Source: Gammaproteobacteria bacterium
Lineage (GTDB): Bacteria > Pseudomonadota > Gammaproteobacteria > Steroidobacterales > Foliamicaceae
DNA: 64,000 nt
Assembly: GCA_026708965.1 (NCBI GenBank)
Contig: JAPOTY010000047.1
Location: 55,021-119,020 of the forward strand
Direction: 5' to 3'
In this document: positions 37,974 to 48,435 of the stretch, one piece after another
Numbering within the stretch: the stretch's first letter is position 1
How the letters are laid out: every line of letters begins with the position of its first letter
Notes under the pieces: generated by a model
Told to the model about the DNA's origin: nothing
Seen by the model: only the letters and a program-made list of their open reading frames with translations
Database searches by the model: none
Position numbers and translations under genes: made by a program

Positions 37974-39122
37974 ATGATTGAGCGTGATCGTCATATCCGG
38001 GCGCTGCGAAGGCTGTTTTCCAGTCATGCCGTGGTTGTGTTGATGGGGCAGCGTGGAGTCGGCAAGACCACGCTCGCGCAGGAGTTCGCCAGCCGTTGGC
38101 GCTGGAATTCCTACTATTTCGACTTGGGGAAGGCCGCCGACCGTGCGCAGATCGAAGATCCCGGTGCGGGCTTGGCCAAGTTGCAGGGACTGATTATCCT
38201 CGACGAAATTGACCGCTTCCCGAGTGTGCTGCCGGTGATTCGGAATCTCGCCCAGCGAACCTGGACCCAAGCCCGCTTCCTGCTGCTCAGCAGCATCGAC
38301 CACAAGAGCCTCGGGGGCAAAATGCAACCGCTTGAGGATTTGCTGGCGCGATATGAGCTTCCAGGCTTGCTGGCGGAGGAGCTGCCCGTGCCGCAGTTGA
38401 ATACGCTTTGGCTACGGGGTGGTTTGCCAAATTCGTTTGCCGCCAGCAGCGACCGCGGCAGCTACGAATTCAGGGAGCGGTGCATCCGCGATTTTTTCGA
38501 GCGCGATATCTATCGTCTGACCGGCAATACATCCGTTGCGCTGGTGGAGCGTTTCTGGACCATGCTGGCGGGGTGCCACGGCCAGGTGTGGAATGGTTCG
38601 GAGCTGGCGCGGTCGCTGGACGTTTCCCACCACACCGCTCGGCGTTATCTGGAAATTCTGGAATCGGCCTTTCTGGTCAGGCGCATTCGGCCTTGGCAGG
38701 CTGATCTTCCGCGGCGCCAGGTGAAGTCTCCGAAGGTCTATTTCCGTGATTCGGGATTACTTCACTGCTGCCTTGGAATGACCACCTACGGGGAGCTTGA
38801 GCGGCACCCGAGGTCGTGGGCCTCCTGGGAGGGATTTGTCTTGGAGAACCTCATGCATTCGCTTGGGCAGGAAACCAACCAGTATTACTTCTGGGCCGCG
38901 CATACCGGCGCCAAGGTCGATCTCATTGTGCAAACCGGCGCCGTGTTGCGCGGATTCGCGATTCGCCGAAGCCTCCGCCCCCGTCTGACCCGCACCATGC
39001 AGAAGACCATGGAGGAACTGTCGCTCTCGCGGATGGACATCGTGCATGCCGGTCCCGATAGCTTCTCGTTGGGACAGCGCAGCCGGGCTTTTTCCGTCCA
39101 GCGATTGCGCGAGGATCTGTGA
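37974..39122 (+). CDS. ATP-binding protein, AAA + DUF4143
   Basis: Walker A GQRGVGKTTLA, LIILDEIDRFP, C-terminal VYFRDSGLLHCCLGM...GFVLENLMHSLG typical of the DUF4143 ATPase family. Confidence 0.85.
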   Translation: MIERDRHIRALRRLFSSHAVVVLMGQRGVGKTTLAQEFASRWRWNSYYFDLGKAADRAQIEDPGAGLAKLQGLIILDEIDRFPSVLPVIRNLAQRTWTQARFLLLSSIDHKSLGGKMQPLEDLLARYELPGLLAEELPVPQLNTLWLRGGLPNSFAASSDRGSYEFRERCIRDFFERDIYRLTGNTSVALVERFWTMLAGCHGQVWNGSELARSLDVSHHTARRYLEILESAFLVRRIRPWQADLPRRQVKSPKVYFRDSGLLHCCLGMTTYGELERHPRSWASWEGFVLENLMHSLGQETNQYYFWAAHTGAKVDLIVQTGAVLRGFAIRRSLRPRLTRTMQKTMEELSLSRMDIVHAGPDSFSLGQRSRAFSVQRLREDL

Positions 39123-39125
39123 TTC

Positions 39126-39686
39126 TTGGGCGGTCGCCGGTCAGCCCCCGAGGCTTCTTTCAGGGTTGGCAGCGTTAGCGGTCTGGTGGCCTTGGGACGG
39201 GCCATGGGCGAGGCCCTGGCCGCTGTGGCGGGCCTGAGGGAAAAACTGATCCTTGGCTTCGACGGGGAACTCGGCGCAGGAAAGACCACGCTGATCGGCG
39301 GGACCCTGCATGCGCTGGGTCTTGAGGCGCCGGTCACCAGCCCGACCTACGGGCTGGTGCATCCCTATGCCGTGCGGCCGCCAGGCTGGGAAGTGACGAT
39401 GGAAATTCTTCATATCGACCTGTACCGCCTTCAGCAGCTGTCGGAGCTGGATGAACTCGGATTGCCGGAGGAATTGCCCGGCTCGCCCGCCGGTCCTGGC
39501 GGAGTGCTCTTGGTGGAGTGGTTCGCAAACGCGCGCGGTCGGCTGGGCAAGCCGGATTTGGCTATTTTGCTGGGCCATGCCAACCCCGGCAGGACCGTGC
39601 GCGTGAGGGAATATTCATCCTCGGGCAGCGAGATAGCGCGCCGTCTCGGCATAGTCAGCCATCCGGATGTGGTCGCGCGGATTTAA
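39126..39686 (+). CDS. tsaE: tRNA threonylcarbamoyladenosine biosynthesis ATPase TsaE
   Basis: FDGELGAGKTTLIGGTLHALGLEAPVTSPTYGLVHPY...HIDLYRL...LLVEWFANA. Confidence 0.92.
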   Translation: MGGRRSAPEASFRVGSVSGLVALGRAMGEALAAVAGLREKLILGFDGELGAGKTTLIGGTLHALGLEAPVTSPTYGLVHPYAVRPPGWEVTMEILHIDLYRLQQLSELDELGLPEELPGSPAGPGGVLLVEWFANARGRLGKPDLAILLGHANPGRTVRVREYSSSGSEIARRLGIVSHPDVVARI

Positions 39687-39741
39687 TGAAAGCTGCATTA
39701 AGTAGTACTAATACCTTCCTAATAAATATAGATTTTCTCTC

Positions 39742-39769
39742 TTGACAAGCCGACCCTGAAGTCTATACT
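39742..39769 (+). promoter_or_regulatory. Sigma70-like promoter upstream of the amidase gene
   Basis: TTGACA (39742-39747) - 16 nt - TATACT (39764-39769). Confidence 0.65.
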
Positions 39770-39798
39770 CGCGAGCGAGGGACTTCGGAGGTGTCCGT

Positions 39799-41130
39799 GT
39801 GAGAAGGCACTGGTCAGGCATCACTGCTTGCCGCTTGGCCGCCGGTTTCGGCGCGGCGCTGCTGGCTGGCGCCCTGAGCGCCGCGCCTGCCCGTGTCGAA
39901 GCCATTCGGGTGGCCGAGTACGATGCCCGCACGCGAGTGGTCATCGAACTGGACCAGAACCGGAGCCACAGTTTGCTGGTTCTCGACCACCAGCCGCGCG
40001 TGGTCGTGGATATTTCCTCAAGCACGCTGCATGCCAGCCTCCCGGAGCGGGGCAGGGGAATTGTGCGGCGCATGCGCCACGCCCGCCACCAGGATGGAGA
40101 GCTGCGCATGGTTTTCGATCTGCGCGCCACCGCCACCGCCAGCAGCGTCGCGATCGCGGCGAGCAGGCCGGGCGAAGGGCACCGCATTGTGGTGGATATC
40201 TTCTCCAGCCGCGGGGATGCCGGCGCGCCAGCGAAGGCAAACGGAACCCAGGTTGCGCGCGATGTCCTGATTGCGATCGACCCGGGCCACGGCGGCAAGG
40301 ATCCTGGCGCCATCGGACGGAACGGCTTGTACGAGAAAACCGTGGTTTTAGGGATTTCCCGGAGATTGTCGCGGCTGATTGAGCGCGAACCCGGCATGCG
40401 GGCGCTGCTGACCCGGGACGGGGATTACTACCTGAAGTTGCGCAGCCGCTACGAACTGGCCAGGCAGCGCAATGCGGATTTGTTTGTTTCCGTTCACGCC
40501 GATGCGGTTCGGGATCGGCGGGTTCGGGGATCAAGCGTGTATGTGCTGTCGGAGAAGGGCTCCTCGGACGAGGCGCGCCGTCTCGCCAAGCGTGAGAATG
40601 CATCCGACTTGGTGGCGGGCGTGGAGTTGGACGAGTATCCGCCGACGGTTGCCACGGTGATTATTGATCTGCAGCAGAATGCCTCCATCGGCGCCAGCTT
40701 GGAGGTGGGCGACGAGGTGTTGCAGCATTTGCACGGGGTGGGCCGCGTGCGTAAGGTCAGGGTGCAGAAGGCGCCTTTCGCGGTGCTTAAGGCACACGAT
40801 GTGCCGTCCATTTTGGTGGAAACGGCGTACATTTCCAATCCGCAGGAAGAGCAGCTGCTGAATACCGCTGCCTATCAGGAGAAGCTGGCGCGCGCGCTGC
40901 TGGCCGGCGTCAGGTCCTACTTCTACAGGAATCCTCCGCGCGGCACGCTGATCGCAGAGCGGGTGGCGATGGGCGAGGTCCCGCAACAGCAATACGTGGC
41001 CCGAAGGGGCGACACGCTCAGCGGCATTGCGCAACGCTTCAGGGTGCCGGTGCCGGTGCTGATGCGCGCCAACAAACTTCCGAACGACCGCCTGCGTGTC
41101 GGCCAGGTTCTCATGATCCCCGCCACCTGA
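39799..41130 (+). CDS. N-acetylmuramoyl-L-alanine amidase (AMIN + Amidase_3 + LysM)
   Basis: VLIAIDPGHGGKDPGAIG...ADLFVSVHADA...ILVETAYISNPQEE; C-terminal LysM YVARRGDTLSGIAQRFRVPVPVLMRANKLPNDRLRVGQVLMIP. AmiB/AmiC type. Confidence 0.95.
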   Translation: MRRHWSGITACRLAAGFGAALLAGALSAAPARVEAIRVAEYDARTRVVIELDQNRSHSLLVLDHQPRVVVDISSSTLHASLPERGRGIVRRMRHARHQDGELRMVFDLRATATASSVAIAASRPGEGHRIVVDIFSSRGDAGAPAKANGTQVARDVLIAIDPGHGGKDPGAIGRNGLYEKTVVLGISRRLSRLIEREPGMRALLTRDGDYYLKLRSRYELARQRNADLFVSVHADAVRDRRVRGSSVYVLSEKGSSDEARRLAKRENASDLVAGVELDEYPPTVATVIIDLQQNASIGASLEVGDEVLQHLHGVGRVRKVRVQKAPFAVLKAHDVPSILVETAYISNPQEEQLLNTAAYQEKLARALLAGVRSYFYRNPPRGTLIAERVAMGEVPQQQYVARRGDTLSGIAQRFRVPVPVLMRANKLPNDRLRVGQVLMIPAT

Positions 41131-41228
41131 GATCATCTGCCGATGGGCGCAGCCCTGCGGAGCCGGAGGTGCTTCGGCAAAAGGTTGAAGCGGGATTGCC
41201 AGCCTTCCGGCCCGTACAATTCGCGCCC

Positions 41229-43835
41229 ATGAGTTCATATCCGTTCGCCGAAATCGAGGCGAAGTGGCAGGCGCGCTGGGAAAAGGACGGCACCTTCCGT
41301 ACGCCCGGCGTCCCCGACCGCTCGCTTCCCAAGGCGTACATCCTCGACATGTTCCCCTATCCCAGCGGGACCGGCCTTCATGTGGGGCACCCCGAAGGCT
41401 ACACGGCCACCGACATTGTGGCCCGCTACAAGCGCATGCGCGGCTGCAACGTGCTGCATCCCATGGGCTGGGACGCTTTCGGCCTGCCCGCCGAGCAATA
41501 CGCAGTGCGGACCAATACCCATCCGCGGGTGACCACGCGGCGCAATATCGACCGCTTTCGGACACAATTGAAGTCGCTGGGCTTTTCCTACGACTGGTCG
41601 CGCGAAATCAGCACCGCCGATCCCGACTACTACCGCTGGACGCAGTGGATTTTTCTGAAGCTGCATGAGCGCGGCTTGGCCTACCAGTCCGAGCAGCCGG
41701 TCTGGTGGTGCCCGGACCTGGGCACCACGCTGGCCAACGAGGAAGTCGTGGAAGGCCGGTCGGAAGTGGGCGGTTTTCCGTGCGAGCGACGGCCGCTGCG
41801 GCAATGGATGCTAAAGATCACGGACTATGCGGAGAGATTGCTGGAAGGACTCGACGGCCTGGATTGGCCCGAGTCCACGCTGGAAATGCAGCGCAACTGG
41901 ATCGGCCGTTCAGTAGGCGCCGAGATCCGCTTCGCGCTGGCCAATGCCGACCAAGCCGTCAGCGTGTTCAGCACCCGGCCGGACACGCTGTTCGGCGCTA
42001 CCTTCCTGGCCCTTTCGCCGGAGCACCCGCTGGCGGAAAAAATCGCCTCCCCGCAGCGGCTTGACGAGGTGCGGCGCTATTGCCGCGCGGCCGCGCGCAA
42101 GAGCCAGCTTAGGCGCGCGGCCGATGCGCATGACCGCAGCGGCGTCGATACCGGGGCGCGGGCCATCCATCCCGCCACCGGCAAGGAGATTCCGGTATGG
42201 GCGGCCGACTACGTGCTGATGGGTTACGGCACGGGTGCCATTATGGGTGTGCCCGGCGAGGACCAGCGCGACTGGGAGTTCGCCCAAGCTCATTCGCTTG
42301 AAGTGGTGCGCACCGTGCAGCCGCCCCAGGGGCACGAGGATGGCGCCTTCAGCGGCGAGGGCACCGTGATCAACAGCGGCTTTCTTAACGGAATGCGGAT
42401 GGAGGAGGCCAAGCAGGCCGCCATCGGCTGGCTTGAGCGCAACGGGCGCGGCCGGGCGCGGACCGCCTACCGCTTGCGCGACTGGCTGTTCAGCCGGCAA
42501 CGCTACTGGGGCGAACCTTTCCCGGTGGTATTCGTGGACGGCATCGCCAGGCCGCTGCCGGAAACGGAACTGCCGCTCACGCTGCCGGAACTCGACGACT
42601 TTCGCCCCAGCGGTTCGCCCGAAGGCCCGCTGGCCAAGGCCGGCGAGTGGCTCAAAGCCATCGATCCGCAAAGCGGCCGGCCGGCCCGCCGCGAGACCAA
42701 TACCATGCCCCAGTGGGCCGGCTCCTGCTGGTACTATCTGCGCTTTATCGATCCGCGCAATCCTGGCCGGCTGGTGGACCCTGAACTGGAGCGCTACTGG
42801 ATGCCGGTGGATCTCTATATCGGCGGCGCCGAGCACGCAGTGCTGCACCTGCTCTACGCGCGGTTTTGGCATAAGGTGCTGTACGACGCGGGCCTGGTTT
42901 CCACCGACGAGCCGTTCCGCAAAGTGGTGCACCAGGGCGTGATTCTGGGGGAGCGCGAGTTCACCGCTTATCAGGATGGCTCGGGAGCCTTCGTTTCCGC
43001 AGTGCGCGCCCGTCGTGTGCCGGGCTCTCAGCCGCCCGCCTGGGCCGATGGGGAAAGCGGCGCGGACCTTGCGCCGCAAGCCCTTGACGAGGAACAGGTT
43101 CGCAAGCGCGGCGAACACTTCGTGCTGGCCTCCGATTCCTCAATCGTGCTTGAGTCCCGCGCCCACAAGATGTCCAAATCGCGCGGCAACGTGGTGAACC
43201 CCGAGGAGGTGCTCCAGCGTTACGGTGCCGACGCATTCCGGCTTTATGAAATGTTCATGGGTCCTTTGGAGAAGTCCAAGCCTTGGAGCACGCGCGGCGT
43301 GGAGGGCCCGTTCAGATTCCTCGGACGTTTGTGGAGCCTGGTGGACGGCGGCATGAGCGAAGGCGAGGCCGCGCCCGAGCAGTTGCGTTTGCTGCATCGC
43401 ACCATTGCCAAGGTCACGGCCGATATCCGCGAGCTGAAAATGAACACCGCCATCGCTGCGCTGATGGAGTTCGTCAACGCGGCGGCCCGCTGGAAGGAAT
43501 TGCCGCGAAGCGTGGCGGAACCGCTGGTGCTGATTGCAAGCCCCTTTGCCCCGCATATTGCCGAGGAATTATGGGAGCGGCTGGGACATGGCGAATCGCT
43601 TGCGCATGCCCCTTGGCCCAAGGTGATCGGCCAATGGCTGAAGGATGAAACCGTGGAGATCGCGGTGCAGGTTAACGGCAGGCTCAGGGCCAGCATTCGC
43701 GTGGCTGCCGATGCCGGGCGCGAGGCGGTGCTGGCGGCGGCGCGCGGCGACGAGCGGGTGGCCGCGCGCTTGGCTGGAGAGGTGGTGCGAAGGGAAGTTT
43801 ACGTTCCGGGCCGCATCGTCAATTTCGTGCTATGA
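41229..43835 (+). CDS. leuS: Leucyl-tRNA synthetase
   Basis: YPFAEIEAKWQARWEKDGTF...YILDMFPYPSGTGLHVGHPEGYTATDI...HKMSKSRGNVVNPEEV. Confidence 0.97.
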   Translation: MSSYPFAEIEAKWQARWEKDGTFRTPGVPDRSLPKAYILDMFPYPSGTGLHVGHPEGYTATDIVARYKRMRGCNVLHPMGWDAFGLPAEQYAVRTNTHPRVTTRRNIDRFRTQLKSLGFSYDWSREISTADPDYYRWTQWIFLKLHERGLAYQSEQPVWWCPDLGTTLANEEVVEGRSEVGGFPCERRPLRQWMLKITDYAERLLEGLDGLDWPESTLEMQRNWIGRSVGAEIRFALANADQAVSVFSTRPDTLFGATFLALSPEHPLAEKIASPQRLDEVRRYCRAAARKSQLRRAADAHDRSGVDTGARAIHPATGKEIPVWAADYVLMGYGTGAIMGVPGEDQRDWEFAQAHSLEVVRTVQPPQGHEDGAFSGEGTVINSGFLNGMRMEEAKQAAIGWLERNGRGRARTAYRLRDWLFSRQRYWGEPFPVVFVDGIARPLPETELPLTLPELDDFRPSGSPEGPLAKAGEWLKAIDPQSGRPARRETNTMPQWAGSCWYYLRFIDPRNPGRLVDPELERYWMPVDLYIGGAEHAVLHLLYARFWHKVLYDAGLVSTDEPFRKVVHQGVILGEREFTAYQDGSGAFVSAVRARRVPGSQPPAWADGESGADLAPQALDEEQVRKRGEHFVLASDSSIVLESRAHKMSKSRGNVVNPEEVLQRYGADAFRLYEMFMGPLEKSKPWSTRGVEGPFRFLGRLWSLVDGGMSEGEAAPEQLRLLHRTIAKVTADIRELKMNTAIAALMEFVNAAARWKELPRSVAEPLVLIASPFAPHIAEELWERLGHGESLAHAPWPKVIGQWLKDETVEIAVQVNGRLRASIRVAADAGREAVLAAARGDERVAARLAGEVVRREVYVPGRIVNFVL

Positions 43836-43861
43836 CGGCCCCGGCCCGCCTATTGCGCCAA

Positions 43862-44023
43862 GGGGCGGAGAATTCGCGCAGGATTTTGCTTGCCGCAGGC
43901 CATTCTCCGCCCCCCTCTTCCAGGAGACGCATGAACCCGTCCATGGGGCTTGCTTCGTTCGCGCCGGGACATCGGCGCTCACCCTGCCTCCGATACTCCC
44001 GGAAGAGGGGGGCGGAGAATGGC
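43862..44023. repeat. Hairpin repeat element, copy 3 (core on minus strand), with a third arm-like segment
   Basis: gccattctccgcccccctcttcc (43899-43921) pairs exactly with ggaagaggggggcggagaatggc (44001-44023); core ggagacgcatgaacccgtccatggggct is the reverse complement of the copy 2 core (one mismatch: gat>gac); extra ggggcggagaat at 43862-43873. Confidence 0.85.
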
Positions 44024-44050
44024 TTCATCGTTCCGCTTCGCGCAAGCGCC

Positions 44051-44551
44051 ATGCGGATATTCGTGCTGTCGTGGCTGCCCGCGCTGCTGCTGTCCGCCTG
44101 CGGCTTCCAGTTCCAGGGGGCGCTCAGTTTTCCGGCGCTGTCCGGCGGGATATGGCTGCAAAGCGCCCACGGCGCCACGCCGCTTAAGCGGGCGCTCAAG
44201 GAGCAGTTGCGGCTGGCGCAAGTCGATGTGCGGGGCGGGCCTGGCGAAGGCGTCGCGATCCTGCGGCTGCTGGATGACGAGAGCCAGGAGAGCCTGGTGG
44301 CGATTTCGGCCAATAATCTCCCCACGGTGACCGAAATCAGTTACCGCGTCAGGTATTCCCTGCGCCTGGGAGGCCGGCGGCTGATCGAGGAGCGTGAGCG
44401 GGAGGCCAACCACACGCGGGTGCAGGACGAGTTCCGGGTGCTGGGCATGGAGCGCGAAGCCGAGGTTTTGCGCGAGGCCCTGGCCAAGGAATTGGCGCGG
44501 CAGATTCTCCGCGATCTGGCGGCCTTGCCCTCCCACGCCGCCCAGCAATAG
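44051..44551 (+). CDS. lptE: LPS assembly lipoprotein LptE
   Basis: MRIFVLSWLPALLLSACGFQFQGALSFP, lipobox LSAC; follows leuS. Confidence 0.88.
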   Translation: MRIFVLSWLPALLLSACGFQFQGALSFPALSGGIWLQSAHGATPLKRALKEQLRLAQVDVRGGPGEGVAILRLLDDESQESLVAISANNLPTVTEISYRVRYSLRLGGRRLIEEREREANHTRVQDEFRVLGMEREAEVLREALAKELARQILRDLAALPSHAAQQ

Positions 44552-44553
44552 CC

Positions 44554-45981
44554 TTGATTCGCCTTTACAACACGCTGGGCCGCGAGTTGCAGACTTTCGT
44601 GCCTGGGGACCCGTCACGGGTCACGATGTACGTGTGCGGTCCCACCGTGTACGGCCCCGCGCATATCGGCAATGCCCGCCCGGCCGTTGTCTTCGACGTG
44701 CTGGCCCGTGTGTTGCGGCGGCGCTATCGCTTGGTTTACGCCAGCAATATCACCGACGTGGACGACAAGATCAACAAGGCCGCAGCCGAGGAGGGCGTGG
44801 AAATCGCCGCGATCGCGCGGCGCTGGGCGAAGGTATGGGAGGAGGATATCGCGGCGCTCGGCGTGCTGCCGCCCGACCATCGACCGCGGGCCACGGAACA
44901 TATCCCGCAGATGATTGGCCTGGTGGGGCGGCTGCTGCGAACAGGGCATGCCTACGAAGCCGAAGGACACGTTCTGTTCCGGGTGGGCGCCTGCTCCGGG
45001 TACGGCCAGTTGTCCGGCCGCGCCCGCGAGGAGCAGATTGCCGGAGCGCGGGTGGAGGTGGCCCCGTACAAGGAAGACCCGGCGGATTTCGTGCTATGGA
45101 AGCCATCGCCGCCGGAGCTGCCTGGCTGGGAAAGTCCTTGGGGCCGGGGGCGTCCCGGCTGGCACTTGGAGTGCTCGGCCATGGCGCGCGAGCACTTAGG
45201 CGAGACCTTGGATATTCATGGAGGAGGGCAGGACCTGATCTTTCCGCACCACGAAAACGAGATCGCCCAGAGCGAATGCGCGCACGCCGCGCCGCTGGCC
45301 CGCTACTGGATGCACAACGGCATGATTCGCATGGGCCGCTCGAAGATGGCCAAGTCCGCAGGCAATATCCTGACTATTCGCGGGCTGCTGGAGCAGCATC
45401 GGGGCGAAGTGCTGCGGCTCGCCTTGCTCAGCGCGCGCTACCGCGACCCGCTGGAATGGAGCGGCGAGCTGATCGCGGCCAGCCGCCGGCGCTTGGACCG
45501 CATGTACCGGGCGTTGCACGATTGCCCCCCGCGCAACGAGGCGCAGGAAAGCGGAGAGGCGGCGCCTGCGGGGGAACTGGTCCGGGCCTTGGAGGACGAC
45601 CTGAACACGCCTGCCGCGCTTGGCGTATTGGCGGGCCAGGCGCGCGAACTCCGGGCAGGCAGGGGCGACCCGCAAGCGACGGCCGAATCGCTCCGGGCCG
45701 GCGCTGCGCTGCTCGGACTTTTGCGGGCCGAGCCTGAGGAGTGGTTTACCGCTCCGGTTGAGGGTGCGGCAGCCGAGGCCGGGGGAGTCCCGGGAGAAGG
45801 CGTGGCGGAAACGCCGCTTGCGTCCCTGACGGCCGCCGAGATCGAGGCGCGCATCGATCAGCGCGCGGCAGCGCGCGACCGCCGCGATTTTGCCGAGGCC
45901 GACCGGATACGCGAGCGGCTCAAGACCTTGGGCGTGGCGCTGGAGGACGGCCCCGGCGGAACCACTTGGCGGCGGATCTGA
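44554..45981 (+). CDS. cysS: Cysteinyl-tRNA synthetase
   Basis: [55 protein letters not shown]...[19 protein letters not shown]...KMAKSAGN. Confidence 0.96.
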   Translation: MIRLYNTLGRELQTFVPGDPSRVTMYVCGPTVYGPAHIGNARPAVVFDVLARVLRRRYRLVYASNITDVDDKINKAAAEEGVEIAAIARRWAKVWEEDIAALGVLPPDHRPRATEHIPQMIGLVGRLLRTGHAYEAEGHVLFRVGACSGYGQLSGRAREEQIAGARVEVAPYKEDPADFVLWKPSPPELPGWESPWGRGRPGWHLECSAMAREHLGETLDIHGGGQDLIFPHHENEIAQSECAHAAPLARYWMHNGMIRMGRSKMAKSAGNILTIRGLLEQHRGEVLRLALLSARYRDPLEWSGELIAASRRRLDRMYRALHDCPPRNEAQESGEAAPAGELVRALEDDLNTPAALGVLAGQARELRAGRGDPQATAESLRAGAALLGLLRAEPEEWFTAPVEGAAAEAGGVPGEGVAETPLASLTAAEIEARIDQRAAARDRRDFAEADRIRERLKTLGVALEDGPGGTTWRRI

Positions 45982-46003
45982 CGGCAGGCGCTATGATTGC
46001 AGC

Positions 46004-46474
46004 ATGAGCAAACTATTTGCAGCCAGGCGTTCGGTGGTCGAGGTGGAGGAGGGCTCGCAGCTCGCGCCGAAATTCAACCAACAGGGCCTGATACCGGCTG
46101 TGGTGACCGACCATGCCAGCGGCGAGCTTCTGATGCATGCGTATATGAACAGCGACGCGCTCGAACGGACGATCGGCACCGGCGAGGCGCATTACTACAG
46201 CCGCAGCAGGGACAAGCTGTGGCGCAAGGGAGAGACCAGCGGCCTGATCCAGAAGGTGCGCGAGCTGCTGGTGGACGACGATCAGGACTGCGTGTGGCTG
46301 CGCGTGGAGGTAGCGGGCGGCGCAAGTTGCCACGTGGGCTACCGTTCCTGTTTTTATCGCCGGGTCCCGCTGACTGCGGATAAGGGGCCGGTGGAGCTTC
46401 AGTTCACCGAAAGCGGCAAAGTGTTCGATCCGGAGCAGGTTTACGCAGGGCACGAAAACCCGACCCGCTTGTGA
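46004..46474 (+). CDS. hisI: Phosphoribosyl-AMP cyclohydrolase
   Basis: [57 protein letters not shown]...[12 protein letters not shown]. Confidence 0.93.
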   Translation: MSKLFAARRSVVEVEEGSQLAPKFNQQGLIPAVVTDHASGELLMHAYMNSDALERTIGTGEAHYYSRSRDKLWRKGETSGLIQKVRELLVDDDQDCVWLRVEVAGGASCHVGYRSCFYRRVPLTADKGPVELQFTESGKVFDPEQVYAGHENPTRL

Positions 46475-46908
46475 GTGCCGGGAAGCCGTCTTGCGGCAGC
46501 TTGCGGGAAGCTCAGGAGGAGTTGCTCGAAGAGTTGGGTTTTTTCGACAGTTGGATGGAGCGCTACCAGCATATTATCGAGATGGGCCGAAGCGCTCCGG
46601 AGTTTCCTGAAGAGTGGCGCATCGAGGACAACCGGCTGCGCGGGTGCCAGTCTCAGGTATGGCTGAAGTCTTGGCAGGAAGATGGCCGGCTGTTCTTCCG
46701 GGCCGTGAGCGATTCGGCCATCGTTTCCGGGCTTGCCGCCTTGCTGATGCGCGTCTATAGCGGTCGTTTGCCCTGCGAGATCGTCGAAACGCCGCCTGAC
46801 TTCATAGCCGGCGCGGGCCTGGACCATCACTTAAGCCCCACGCGAAGCAATGGGCTGCATTCCATGGTGAGCCAGATCCGCGGGCTGGCCGTAAAATGTC
46901 TCCAGTGA
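46471..46908 (+). CDS. sufE: SufE family Fe-S cluster protein
   Basis: [41 protein letters not shown]. Confidence 0.92.
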   Translation: MSAGKPSCGSLREAQEELLEELGFFDSWMERYQHIIEMGRSAPEFPEEWRIEDNRLRGCQSQVWLKSWQEDGRLFFRAVSDSAIVSGLAALLMRVYSGRLPCEIVETPPDFIAGAGLDHHLSPTRSNGLHSMVSQIRGLAVKCLQ

Positions 46909-47144
46909 AATCGCTCGCCATTGGACTGATACGCGCGTATCAGCTTTGCATTTCTCCGTTTCTGGGCTCGCGATGCCGTTTCCAGCCGACCTGTTCGAAG
47001 TACGCGGCGGAAGCCATTGAAGTTCACGGCCTGCTTCGCGGCTTCGGGATGTCGGCGCGGCGGCTGCTGCGCTGTCATCCGCTCGGTCCGTCAGGCTGGG
47101 ATCCGGTTCCGCCAACGGGCGCGGACCAGCCGCCGCGCCGATAA
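46896..47144 (+). CDS. yidD: Membrane protein insertion efficiency factor YidD
   Basis: [64 protein letters not shown]. Confidence 0.95.
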   Translation: MSPVKSLAIGLIRAYQLCISPFLGSRCRFQPTCSKYAAEAIEVHGLLRGFGMSARRLLRCHPLGPSGWDPVPPTGADQPPRR

Positions 47145-47149
47145 AGGCC

Positions 47150-47413
47150 GTGGAAGACAGCTTCCTGTTGCTATTGCGATGCCCCAGAACCGGCGGCGGG
47201 CTTGAGCGCGCCGGTGCGGAGACGCTGGCCGCGCTCAACGATTCCGTGCGCAAGGGCGAGCTGGCCGATGCCTCAGGACACAAGCTGGAGGCGCCGTTGG
47301 AAGCGGCGCTGGTTTCCGCTTGCGGACGCTGGCTGTATCCCGTTCGGGAGGGCATCCCTGTGCTGCTCGTCGATCAGGCGATCAAGGCGGCAAACGCGAA
47401 GGACACGGCGTGA
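47150..47413 (+). CDS. Trm112/YcaR-like small protein
   Basis: FLLLLRCPRTGGGLERA...VSACGRWLYPVREGIPVLLVDQA. Confidence 0.8.
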   Translation: MEDSFLLLLRCPRTGGGLERAGAETLAALNDSVRKGELADASGHKLEAPLEAALVSACGRWLYPVREGIPVLLVDQAIKAANAKDTA

Positions 47414-48435
47414 GGCTGTCCTGCAACGAATTGCCGGATGCCTTGGAAAAGGGGCTGGCGCCGCTGTACCTGTTGTCGGGCACCGAGCCTTTGCTGCTCG
47501 AAGAGGCGGCGGATCGGCTCCGGGCGGCTGCCCGCAAGGCCGAATTCTCCGAGCGCGCGCTGCATGTGGCCGACGCGCGCTACAACTGGAGCGCATTGAA
47601 GGCCGACGCCCGCAGCCGCTCGCTGTTTGCCCGCCGGCGGCTGGTGGAAGTGCGCCTCGCCAACGGCAAGCCCGGCGCGGCGGGCGCGAAAGTGCTCAAG
47701 GAGCTGGCTGATTCGCCGCCGGAAGACACCCTGCTCATGGTGATTGCCGGAGGCTTGGACCGCAATGCTAGAAAAAGCGCATGGGTGCGCGCCCTGGACG
47801 CTGCCGGCGCTTGGATCGATGCCCCGATTCCATCGGGCGCCGAACACCGGGCCTGGATACGGGAACGCCTTGCCCAGGAGCGATTTCAGCCCGACCCCGA
47901 GGCGGTGGCCCTGTTGGCGGAGCGCACCGAGGGCAATCTGCTGTCGGCGCGCCAGCAGATCGACAAGCTGGCGCTGACCAACGAGCCAGGGCCGCTCGGT
48001 TTGGAAGCGGTGATGGGGGCGATCTCCGATGCCAGTCGCTTCGACGTATTTCAGCTGGGGGCGGCCGCCTTGGGCCAAGATCTGCGCCGCGCCGCCCGCA
48101 TTCTCTCAGGCTTGAAGCGGGAGGCCGCGCCGCCCACGCTGATTCTCTGGGTTCTGGTGCGCGACATCACCACGCTGGCCGACCTGCACTGGCGGACCGC
48201 GCGCGGCGACAGCCTGCCCTCGGCGATGGGCGCGCTGGCTGTCTGGTCGAGCCGCAAGGCGGAATTCCGGGCTGCCCTGAAGCGGCACGGGGCGCGCTCC
48301 ATCGCCGGCCTGCTGCGCGGGTCGTCGAGGGCGGACCAGGTGATCAAGGGCGCCAGAACGGGTGAGCCGTGGGCGGAGCTGGAGCAACTCGCTTTTGCCT
48401 TGGCGGAGCCTCACCGCATGGGTGGCGGGCGTTGA
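47410..48435 (+). CDS. holA: DNA polymerase III subunit delta
   Basis: LAPLYLLSGTEPLLLEEAADRLRAAA...LLSARQQIDKLAL; before nadD. GTG start 47410. Confidence 0.9.
   Translation: MRLSCNELPDALEKGLAPLYLLSGTEPLLLEEAADRLRAAARKAEFSERALHVADARYNWSALKADARSRSLFARRRLVEVRLANGKPGAAGAKVLKELADSPPEDTLLMVIAGGLDRNARKSAWVRALDAAGAWIDAPIPSGAEHRAWIRERLAQERFQPDPEAVALLAERTEGNLLSARQQIDKLALTNEPGPLGLEAVMGAISDASRFDVFQLGAAALGQDLRRAARILSGLKREAAPPTLILWVLVRDITTLADLHWRTARGDSLPSAMGALAVWSSRKAEFRAALKRHGARSIAGLLRGSSRADQVIKGARTGEPWAELEQLAFALAEPHRMGGGR

Noticed and set aside
44394-45737. 447-aa plus-strand ORF
   Set aside because: Out-of-frame overlap with cysS, which has unambiguous synthetase motifs.
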